In this document: one piece after another, positions 21,887-33,800 of the stretch | Numbering within the stretch: position 1 is the first letter of the stretch | Layout of the letters: each line of letters starts with the position of its first letter | From: Rhinopomastus cyanomelas | Taxonomy: Eukaryota; Chordata; Aves; Bucerotiformes; Rhinopomastidae | DNA length: 64,000 nt | Assembly (NCBI GenBank): GCA_013400115.1 | Contig: VXBP01004452.1 | Span: 248,001-312,000 of the forward strand | Direction: 5' to 3' | Notes under the pieces: model-generated | Told to the model about the DNA's origin: nothing | Seen by the model: only the letters and a program-made list of their open reading frames with translations | The model's database searches: none | Program-made: the position numbers and the translations under genes

Positions 21887-24800
21887 TCAAGTCATCTTCA
21901 ACCCATCAAAGCCACAGAACTTCCACCTTTTCTCTAGGCTGGCCCCGACCCCACTCAGCTCCTGCCTGAATGTGTTCTGGAGACGAGTCATGAGAACTTC
22001 CACCTCCGCTGTGCAAATCTGTGAAAAGAGGAGGGAAACGGTGCTAAAATGGAAGATATATCTAGTTACCCTGTAGCAACCGGGGACAGTCAAGCTCAAA
22101 ACACATTTAGTGGCTGAAGGAGGCTTGGGCTGTCCCTGTCACAATCACAGAACATTAGGGATTGGAAGGGACCTCGAAAGATCATCCAGTCCAATCCCTC
22201 TGCCACAGAAGCATCCCCTAGATCCAATTGTGCAGGAAAATGGTCAGGCTGGTTTTAAACATCTCTAGAGATGGACACTCCACAACCACTCTGAGCAGCC
22301 CCTTTCAGTGGTCTGTCACCTTTACTGGGAATAAGTTCCTTCTCAGATGGATGTGGAAACTCCTCTGTTCCAGCTTACACTCATTGCCACCTGTCCTATC
22401 ATTGGACGCCACTGAGCAGAGCCTGGCTCCATCCTCGTGATGCCTACCCTTCCCGTATTTATAAACATGAATGAGGTCACCCCTCAGGCTCCTTTTTTCC
22501 AAGCTCAAGAGACCCAGTTCCCTCAGTCTTCATTCATCAGGAAGTTATGCTCCACTCCATCATCTCTGTGGCTCTGCACTGCACTCTCTCAAGCAGTTCT
22601 GTGTCCTTCTGGAACTGAAGGGCCCAGAACTGGACACAAGATTCCAGATGTCGTCTCATCAGGGCAGAGTAGAGTGGGAAGAGAACATCTCTTGATCTAC
22701 TAGGCATTCCCCTTCTAATCCGCCCCAGGATGCCATTGGCCTTTTAGGCCATAAGGACCCATTGCTGGCTTCTGGCCATCCTGCTGGCCACCAGGACCCC
22801 CAGATCCCTTTCTCCTATGCTGCTCTCCAACAAGTCAGTCAACACTTGTTACTGGAATCTCAGGACAGCACAAGCTGTGCTGCTGTCCTGGTGGCTGCAG
22901 GTATAGAAACAAGGGTAAAGGACTCGTTTCTCCCCACTGTGAACCACAACACAGTACTTAGCTGAAGCAGAACATCACTGCACAGCTCCCCTCCGAAAAC
23001 CACCTCCCTGCCAGCACCCAAACAGAGCCAGGAAAGGCTTAGCAGAGAGCTACAAGATCAAAGACCTGGAAGAACCCAGCTCAGAGCAACACCTCTCTGA
23101 AGCGCACAGACAACGGATCCAAGCAGCAGATGCTGTTAGATAATCAACAGTAGAGGAGAGGCGGGTTGTAGCCCTTAGGGGTCATAAGGGTAAGGGAAAT
23201 AGAAGCAGCAAACTTCTACAGAATAAACAAAACCCTCCTTGTCAGCAGAGACTGACAAAGATGTGACGCCACTGCACAACAGCTACTTCAAACGGGTTTG
23301 CTGAGCTACGAGCAGGACTAGACGTACTTTGCTGTCCAGACGCTGCAGGTAGGAGCAGATGTACTCGATGCTTGCTCCAAATGGGTGCACGTGAAGGAAT
23401 GTGGAGATGATTCCTGGGGAAAGGAATACAAACGTCACTCTCATGAGAGACGAGCTGGCTGGGAACACCAGTTTGCACCCCATCACAAAGGGATTCCTCT
23501 CCATCTCATGGCCAGGACCATCACCTGCGCTTTTGACCATCACTCGCAGACAAAAGCCTTTGCTCTCCTTCAAGCCCATTCCCACTACCCATGAGCTGGC
23601 ACAAACAGATCCCTCTGGATGATGATAAATGGTTCATTGTTCTTCCCAGATCAGATGTAGATGGATGGCCAAGAAGAGCTTGGCTGAGTGACTAAAGGAA
23701 ATGCCTCGTCCCAGCGAGATGAGACCTCTGTTCCTCTGCTTCAGAGCTTTGGAAGATCCCACCCACCCCAAGCCTCAGTTAGTTTTCATTCAGTTAGTTT
23801 TCAGTATGACTGGGAACAGGCAAGGGGCAGTGGATACACCTGCACTGGACATCAGAGGTGACCAACTCCTTCTGAGCATCACTGGAAGATTTTGATGACA
23901 TTCCTCATCCCACCGAGTCCATCATTCTTTCCCAATCACCTTTTCCTCACCCTTCCTTCCGCTCTGGCTACAGCTTCTTGCTTTAACCAGGTGGTCCCCA
24001 AAGCCAAAGGAACTCACCCACTAGAAGAACTTCTCGCTCAGATTTCACAGGACTGTTGCTCAGTGTCTTCTCCACAGGACATTCCTTTTCCTGGCTGCAC
24101 GCGCAGACTCGGGATGAACTGCTCTCCTGCAAAAAACAAAACCAAACCCTATGGGGCTGTTCCACATCACCTCAAGTTTGGGCAGACCCTGTAGAGCCCC
24201 ACAGCTGCAAGGGGCTTTGGATCAGACTGTCCTGAACCGGAGTCTGTGGTGCTGAACTAAACCACAACTTTGCCTTATTTATCATCCCCAAAATAAACAC
24301 CAGCCTGCCAGTGATGCAGAGACTTGGTGGGGGCACTAAAAGCAAGACTTTGTTTTATTCCCAAGTTTTCTGCGGAATTCCAGTGGTTTGAGAGCTACAG
24401 ACATCTATAATTGGAAACAGCTTCCAGTGAAATGATGGGAATGGAGCCAGTAACAAAGATAGAATTAAACACTCCCTTGGGTTTGCTCAGCTGCTTCTGC
24501 CAGCACCAATTCTCAGCTACACAGGACAAACTGCACAGTCCTGGCCTAAACACTGCCATCTCCTCCTGCAGGAGGAAGCAGAGGTCTGGAAGCTGGGGAA
24601 AGGGAGATTAGGCGGAGACTGTGGCATCATGTGCTTCTCCTGGATATCCAACAGGTATTTTTGAAAGCCAGTTGGAATAACAGCGCAGCAGGTTATCTTG
24701 TACACTAAATCCCATCTCTACAGCGCAGTGCCACAACTACCTGCTGCTCCACCAGCCAGCAGCCGCCAGCGATGTGATGAATTTGACTTAAGAGACAGCC

Positions 24801-27800
24801 TGTAGGTACCGCACTAAGAAGCTTCACGACAGACCAAACTCCAAACATGGCTCGTTTTACAATGAGGTGTCGTCACTTCCCTCCCCACTAAGATTTTCTG
24901 ACTACAGCAGCACCAAAGAAACTCTTGGACTTACATTCCCTTGGCAATCAACTGCATCTCTCTCCTTGTCCTCCTCGTCTGCGATGTTTTGCTGTTATAG
25001 GTGAGGAAAAGGAAACACTAGTGACCTTCAGCACTGAAGTCCCTGACCTACCATCTGCAGGATCAAAACCATCCAGAGGATCAAAACCCAAAGAATAAAA
25101 ATCTGAAGAATAAAGTTTAAAAGTAAATAATGTTTGATAATTGAAAGCCTTTTGCCTATGTGGATTTTGGTTATGGGGGACCACGAAATCTAAAGCCTGT
25201 GTTTACAATGGAGATGGAGGAATCACTGGGATGGCTCCTACCTGCTCCTTCAGGGTCTCCAATAATGTTTCTAATTTTAATTTGTCTTCTTTCACTTTTT
25301 CTAGTTCAGCTTCTCGCTTTTTGTATTCGTCTTGTACTTTCAGAAGATGCTGGAAGAGAGAAGATCAGAGTTCTCAACCTGTCTTTCATCTCCTGCTATT
25401 TAAAGGATACTAAAACAAATCAGGGCTTTTCCATAAAAAGCAGACAGATCATCTGGACAATGAAGACAACAAGGAGAAACCTTTTCAACAACATCCCTTT
25501 AGAAATGTCTCTGCAAATCAGAGACCACTATCTCCAACATCAACAGTCCTTCACCAGCCCTGAAGTGGAGCACATGTACACTGGACTGACCCACATCAAA
25601 ACCAACTCCTCCTCTTCCCAGCTGGATTCACACTGTGGCTGTAACTTACAAACATTCAGGACAGGGTGGGCACTGGTTTTTCCTCACAATACTGGGAATG
25701 ATAGTGTCTCGCCACAGTATCAGAAAGACATTGAGGGGATGGAGAAGAGCCAGAGAAAGGCAATGAGGCTAGGGAGAGGTCTGGAAAACAGGCCCTGTGA
25801 AGAGCAGCTGAAGGAACTGGGGTTATTTAGTTTAGAGAAGAAGAGGCTGAGAGAAGACCTTATTGCTCTCTTCAGCTACCTAAAAGGAGGTTGTAGCGAG
25901 GCTGGTGCCCGTCTCTTCTCCCAAATTACTAGTGATAGGATGAGGGGAAATGACCTCAAGTTGTGTCAGGGGAGGGTTAGACTGTATCTTAGGAAGAAGC
26001 TCTTTACTGAGAGAGAGGTTGGGCACTGGAACAGGCTGCCCAGGGAGGTGGTAGAGTCACCATCCCTGAAGGTGTTTAAAACATGAGTAGCTAGAGCACT
26101 TGAGGCCATGGTATAGGGATTAGGGAGCTGTTGGGATGAGGGCTGGACTTGCTGAGCCCCAAGGTCCTTTCCAGCCCTGTTGATTCTACGACTATTTGCC
26201 AGTTTTGACTCCACTGAAAATCCAAACACCATTGTTCGTGTTTCTGCTTCTGTAGCTCTGTCACAGCCACAGCAAAGCCCAGGCCCACCTTCTGCATCCC
26301 CTGCAGCGCCTGCTGGAGAAGCTTCATCTGCTGCTCCTTGGTGGTGTCCTCATCCCGGCTAGCTTTGCCTTGCTCCTGCTTGAGCAGCTCTACCTCGTTC
26401 CGGTAAGCATCCAGCTGCCAGCGCAGGCTGTCATTCTCTTCCTTCAGAGCCTCCACCTGTGACACCAGCACTGCAGGACAGCACAGGGCAGGGCAGGGAG
26501 CAGAAGTCAAGGAACCGGGGAGGGGGGCAAGTCACTCCAGTTAATTCCCAGCACCCAATCACAAAGCCATAATAGCAACATAGGCTTGTCCCAACCACTG
26601 TTTGTGATGGGTCTGTAGATAATGAGCTCCTCTGGTCAGAGAAGACCTTCCAGTAAGGAAGCCAGAGGTGTTGGGGCTGGAGACAGCAAAAAAGACCCAA
26701 AAGAACAAGTACAGCTTACAAGCTGCATAATGAGCCTGTACCTGATTCTTCTGTTTCTTGCATCTCTGGTGGATCTTCTATTTCTTCATCAGACATTTCC
26801 ATTTCCTCCTCTCTTCGTATTCCCATGAGTTCATCATTATGAATGTTACGGATTTCCTATGGTTTAGAAAGTGGAGGAGTATTAAATGCAGCTTAGGGAT
26901 CAGACTGGCTGGAGAAAAAGATGCTGAAATCTTAAGTCTGCAAAATGTGTTCTCCATAGTTCAAGAAAAAGGAAACAACAAAAGGAATTGGCACAGGTTA
27001 AGGACTAATCTAACCCAGGACAACCTGGCAGTGCTTGCAGTATGACTAGCTCAGCTCCGGTTTGGCTACGAGCCCATCACTAGACAATCCCTCAAGCTAT
27101 TGATACCACTCGAGGTCATGCTTTGAGCTAAGAGACCCAGCACCTTACATCTGTAATGAGGTTAATGTCTTACTTCTCCCTAGAAGTACATTTACACCAC
27201 CACCATTTACTTTTACATCTTTATGTCTCCAGCTGCAGAGTGTGGTAAGCGGTGAAGTGTTTGAGCACCACTTAGTCACTGTCAACTCACCATTAATTAC
27301 CATCCAATTACTGTTTAATCACCAGAGAATCATTTAGGTTGGAAAAAGCTCTTTCAGTTCATCAAGTCCAACCCTTTCCCCAGCACTACCAGGTCCCAAC
27401 TAACCCATGTCCCTCATCCCACATCTCCACAGATTTTAAACACCCCCAGGGATCTCCTGTTCCAGCCAGAGCCACGCAACAGCCCACCTGCAAGGCCAGG
27501 AAACACCTCGTGCAGCCTCTTCATCCCCAGCCAGTGGGGCTGGGCTATGCTGTCGGTCACAGTACCCTGCCTGTGCCCAACAAGGAGCCAGAATGGGAGA
27601 GGAACAAGCTTCAGAGAAGACACAAATACTTGAGCAAGGCTCTTCCTAAGCAAGGGAATATGCTGGCTGGTAGCTACTGTATCATGATGCTTCACTGGGT
27701 CTCAGGGTTCAAGGGTTCTTCCTGAGCTGCCTGCAGCTACAAGGCCCTGTCTGCATCATGTAGGTCCACTTTCCTTTAAGATGAGACATCCTAAGGTGGG

Positions 27801-30800
27801 GAGTCCAGCAGCAAGTACTCCTGGAAAAGGCCTCGCCAGTGGTCTCACAGCTTCCTCCCACTGGGAGAACTTACCTTGGACCAAAAGACAGCTCCAAATG
27901 GAGAAAGCACTCCCACCCCAGCCATCGTAAGCAGCAAAGAACAGGAGCTCTAGGGCTCAAAGCAGAGGCATGACCTGAAATAGACTTTCCACCTGACCTG
28001 CCAGGTACCAAATGAAGCCTCAATTCCTCCTACTACTTCAAAAACACCTTTACTGTCAGTAGGAACAACTGAATCAAGCTCTACTCCGCTTTAAAAGCCT
28101 AATAAGCAAGAAAAATGCTATTTATTGCTCCTTCCTTCAAAATCATTCACACCCCAGGGTGACAAGCCTTGGGTTGCCACTTTGAGCATTAACCCTTGCC
28201 GGAAAGGGGCAGACAAGCGAGATTCCCAAAAGAAGCTCTGGCTGGGAGACCCTCCGTGGAGCTCTTCTGTGACTCTGTCCACCTCCTAAGGCCAGGCAAA
28301 CATCAGGGTGGGCTCTGCCAGATGCAGCTGAGCAATGTGACATCCCTGCTAGGCAGGGGACAACAGGCAGCAAGTATTTCATTGCAGACTCCCAAACCAT
28401 CACTTCCCCTGCTTTAGCTCAACTTTATTCCCTCTGACATTGCTGAGTCCACTAAGAGCTGAAAAGATCAGATAAGGGACTAAGAACAACTCCTGCTCTT
28501 GCAGACTTTCCACCTCTCAAGTCTGACAAGAAAAATGGGACAAACCAGATCTATGATGATGTTTAGGGTTTGCTGTGGGGTTTCTTAACAGCCCTCTAGA
28601 AACTCATCTTGGTTTTCAGAACCAGCAGAAAACAGATCAATAATTAGAATCATTAGGGATTGGAAGGGACCCCGAAAGATCATTAGTCCAATCCCCCTGC
28701 CACAGCAGGATCACTTCACTGATCAGCCAGTCAGCGCAGACCTAACACTCTGCTGCCAGTAACACAAATACCACAGGAGAGTTTATTACCTGCAACACAA
28801 GAGCTGAGCGAGCAATGCCATCTGTGAATGAAGGTAGTGTTATTGACGAGAGCATCGCACAAACTTAACAACAACATCCTGACAAGAGAAAGAGACTGTG
28901 CCAGAGGATCTAACACAGGAAAAAATTACCAACCTCTGCTTGTTTGCACCACACGCTGATGTTCTTACGCTGAGCTTTCGTGAAATGGTCCCAAGCCTTT
29001 TGTTTGGAGGCAGAATGGTACACGGCCACTATCTGCTCGACTGTAGTATCAAATCAGCAGTCAAATCAGGCACAATAGCATCCAGAGAGGGCGAAACAAG
29101 AGGAGTAAAGGAGTGAAAAAGTGGAATCAGGCAGGTGGTTTGGCTGACCTCTACTCACAACACTGTACTGCGCTGAAGCTATGCTCAGGAGACGGCTGAG
29201 CCTGGAAAGGAAAGTGGGCACACTGTGCCAGGCCAGCACCAAGTGCTCACATGGCAACAGGGCAAATGGCAGCTGCTCTCAGCCAGAAGAAGAACAAAAA
29301 CTGCTCCAACCCACTGCCATGGTGTGACAGCGGTACAGACAGGCAGCTCTCAGGCTCTGACAGAGAGTAACACAGCACCCAGCAAGGAGGCTTGGACATT
29401 GGAGCATGTTCTGCCCCCTGAGCATGGACCCAAACAGCAGCCTTGGCACGAGGGCATCAGGTCCTGCCATTAGCTTTTTGTGCTCCTGAGGGTTATTCCT
29501 TCTGCTTGTCTAGAGCTGGCAGAGGGTTTTGGAAACAAAGTGCCTCTCCTTGGTCAGGAGCTGCTTGCCGCTGGCTGTTGCTATTCACTTTGCAGCACTT
29601 ACTCGATTTCCCTCTGGGCCGTGTGCCCATAAGTTTTTACCATGAACAGAATTTCACACTAAAAAAAAAAAGTAACGATTAAAAAAAAATAAATCTGGTA
29701 TCAAACAAATAGCAGTCAAAATTCCTCCATATAAAACTAGAAGTGAGGAATGCTCATCATTACCTAAGCCAAGGGGCTCAAGGAGACTCAGTACATCTGG
29801 GGAAAAGGTCCTCTGAAAGTGACTCAAAAAAAAATACAAGAAAAACATTCAGACTTACTAAAGAGAGGATGTGCAAGAGGCAATGAGGAACTGTTATAAA
29901 TCACCACAAGGAACTAATACAGCCCATGCCCCTTCCTCTGCTTCACGGCTTAATAAAGTTCTTGGGTTTGAAAGGTCCAGGGTGACAGAGAACAGGGTGC
30001 TGGGAACACTCTGCTGCATCCTACCTTTGGTGAATAAATCCTGCACTTCGCTGAGGCACCAGATTACCCAGAACTTACCTTGTCTGTGCAACGAGATGGA
30101 GTTGAAAAGATGACAGAACTACTAATAGACTACAATCAAAAGAGGAAACTACCTAAGGATTAATTTTCTCCTCTCCCCTGATGTGGACTCTTACTCTAGT
30201 AAAAAAGTGCCACAAGAAACTTTTGCCAAGTTAATGATATAAGCTGATAAATTAACAGTGGCTGCACAGAAGTGGTTACAACTTCTTCTCCCTTTACAAC
30301 ATCTCCTCCCTTTAGCGTGGCCCTCTCCAGGCTCTAGAAACTCAACAGATTCCTTCCAACAGCAGACAACATCATCCAGTGTGGAAACACTACTCACACT
30401 GAACCAGAATCCCTGAGAGAGCAAGTTTGAACTTCTCCTTAGCCTCTTCCATCTCCTTCTCGTGAGCTGCTTTCTCATTCACCAGCCTGCGAACATGGCT
30501 GTTGGCGGACTGGATCATGGAGTAAAAGTTGTTAGCAGTTCTCCTGTTCACCTCACCACGCTCTATCCAGGTCAGCAACGTCTGGATGGCTTCCAGGAAC
30601 TTGGCATCATCTGCAGCAAGAATGGAGACCTTTACACCACAGAAGGATAGGGTGGCCAACCCTTCCCTGGCTCTGCTGAGACACTGCTCTTTCAAAGGAC
30701 AAGTCCCTTCAAGCAGCTACCCACAACTCTTGATGCTTCATGTTAGAACTCAAGTCTGACATCAAACAGAAAACCACCTGTTGAGACGCAACAAGAGGAG

Positions 30801-33800
30801 GACCAGCTGCTAGCAAGTGCCCGCTTTCATGTGCCAACTCAGATGTGGTCTTTTGTGAAAGAGAATATCCTCCTGCATCAACATAATCAGGCTGCATGCA
30901 GGGCTTAGGCATCAAAGGAGGCCTTGGGACTTGTATTAGTCCTTTTAATAGCAACACAAATGGGTTTGCAAGAGCCGCTGTACTCAAGTATGGGCTTGCT
31001 TTGACCAAAAGAAAAACAATTCTGAAAGAAATGGTAAGCAAGCTGCTGCGTGCCAGGTAGTGCTTCGGTCTGGACAGGCTCTGCAAGGTCTACATGGCAG
31101 CACCATCTTGTTCAAGCCTGGAGAACACAAATCTCTCTGCCACAGCACCACTCACCTTTCAGCTTCTCGGCAACAACGCTGCATTCATGGTCGGAGTAAT
31201 GTACAACGGGAGGTGGGGAGGGTGGGCGGAAGCGCTCCTCTTCCAGCCGCCTGCGATGCCGCTCTTCTCTTGCCAGCATCCGCTGCTTGCACTCCCACTC
31301 ATACAGATCATCCCGGGCCTGGGCAAAGTCCACGTGCAGGCGCCCAGTATCCTTCTTGTCGGTACTGGAGCCCAGCCTGATGCGATAGCCTGACAGCAAT
31401 GACAGCAGTGCTCATACAGGACAGGTGACCTGCCTCGGGCTCCAACCACCCACAAGTGCCCATTTATCCCTTGTTCTTGCACAGTGCACAGAACATTCAC
31501 TGAAGAGTTTAGTGCACAAAGAATGGTCCTGGAAAAGGAATACAGTTAGGTGATTCTGCACACACCAGGCAAGACCATTCATGGGCTGTTGCTCCTCTAG
31601 ATATTTCTAAACTCAGGTACTGGGTCTCAAACAGCAACTGTTTAATTCCACATAACTCCTCAGGCTGTGGGGAATAAGCCCAGCAGTTCATGTGCTTGGA
31701 GCTGGATTCTTTCATGCTTTCACAGATTTCAAAAGTTTGGGATAGCAAGTGGGGAATGAGATGTGAGACGAGGCAAGGAGGGCAGCAGATGGGTGGTGAT
31801 CACATTTGAAACAGCCTTCCTCATTCGGTGGGAGCGGGAATATGGTCAGTAAGTGTGCCCCATGTGAGAGCTCTTCTCACCAGCATGATCTGCAAGACTC
31901 AGGCTAGAAGGCTCTTCTGAGATTATGTGGAAGTAAATCAACTACAGAGACACCCTGTAAGAAAAACCCAGAGACAAAACCTGTGCATGGAAGGCACTGC
32001 TGACTGCGTGTGTGACCATGGCTTTGGGAGGGAGGAACACCAAGCTGGGAAAATCCACAGCCAGAGAGGCTGCACTGGCTCTGCAGAAGGTTAACCACAA
32101 AGAGACAGAGCTCTTGCTGGTGGGGCACTGCCAGTCTAACTCGGCTTCAGAACGAGACAGAGTGCTTACAGTCAGTCAAAACAGTTCATGGAGAAGCGTC
32201 CATCGCTTTAAAGAGCAAAGAGCATTTCCCTCCCTTATCTTGACAATCTCATGTCTCTGAAGACACCACAGGCTCTCTGGGCAGTGCCCAGCTTTGTTAA
32301 TGTACTGAAAGAACTAACTTGGGAGAGATTTCAGCATAAAACAGAAAGCACTACTGTATTTTCCTGTAATGGTATAGAGATCCCTGGCTGCTCAGGAGAG
32401 GTGTAACCCACACAGCAAACGCAGCTTGATTAGAACCTGTCGGTCACACAGCCTATGACCAGCAGCCGTAAGGCCTCTGTTCTCCACTGCACAAACCTAT
32501 GGATGAAAGCAGATTAAAAGCCTATGGGTGCAGAACAGGGGCTCCACAAGCAAAAGGAGCCCAGGTGTTGCAGCTCTGATGACTCATAAGGACAAAAAAA
32601 CTTAATGGCAGTCAACACCAAGTCACAAGAAATTGAGAGCGACTGCTAATTTGTACAGAACCCTTAAGCAATAACTGCAGAACTGGCTGGGGTTTTAATC
32701 AAGGTAAGACAAGGATGGACTCTGACTGTCCCTCATCCTAAGAGGCTGGAGAGGTCTGCAGTCCTCAAGCAGTGAAGCACTGCTGTCTCTCCCATCAGGA
32801 GCTGGTGTCACATATTTGAGTGGCAGAGGAGGAAGCAAATTGGCATGTTAGACAAATCTTTCAATGGCAGAGCCTATCACTCTAACTTAAAGACCCAGAT
32901 GACTAAGCTGCCACCCCAGACAGAAACACACATACCAGAAAGGTAAAGTGCCTTGTCCACCATGAACTCCTCAGCAAAGCGGATGTGACAGAAATTTTTC
33001 TTGCTCTTGCGAATGGCGATGACTTCCCCACACTGCTCAAACACCTCCATGATGATCTGCTCTGTCCCATTCTCTGGCAGCCCTCCCACAAACACCGTCT
33101 TACAGCCTGGGGGCCTCTCTCTCGTTGCTGGAGGGGGAAGATCTGAAGCAGCAACAGAGAAAAAGCAGAGCAAGTTTGGTTTTGGGTTGTTGGTGTATGT
33201 ACCTTTTGTCCACTACAGCATGCTGGTACAACCAAGGCAGCCACAAAACCACTCCCTGTAGCCTGAAGATGTCACATCGCAGACATGAGCTCTGCTGCCA
33301 GCATATGTGGGCTCCCGTGAGCCTGAACATCACTAAACGGTAACGGAATACTTGATTGAATTAAAAGCAATCAAGACAACCTAGAATAGTTCAGTGGAAA
33401 TCAATACAAGAACCAAGAAGTCCCTCAGGCAGACAAATCGCAAACTCTGAAAGAACAAACTGGAAGACAAACATCTGTTCCTACAGCCATGGCTAAAGGC
33501 ATCCTCCACAGGAATGAGATCTGCTCATCTCCGTCACATCTACAGTCCATTGGTTGTTTCGCTCCCTTCCTCCTCTCTCCTTGCACAAGACAATTGCCAC
33601 GTTACAGTGGTTTTACCTGCTCTGGTTTTATTATAAAAGTGAGAATAATGGGTAAGGCAGTCTGATGGGGAACCTGGGTTCCTGCTACAGCCTGGTGAAC
33701 CCTGACAGTTTGTTTCCTAAAGTTCTGTCTCCTTTCCAGCTGCCTCTAACACACAGACACAGGTATCCCTGTGCAGACAGAGGACAAGACACAAAGAGGC

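Noticed and set aside
25160..26086. 308-residue plus-strand open frame
   Set aside because: It runs across the antisense of an ENOX2 exon and then into the C-terminal end of a CR1 ORF2 remnant. It is a chance fusion, not a gene.
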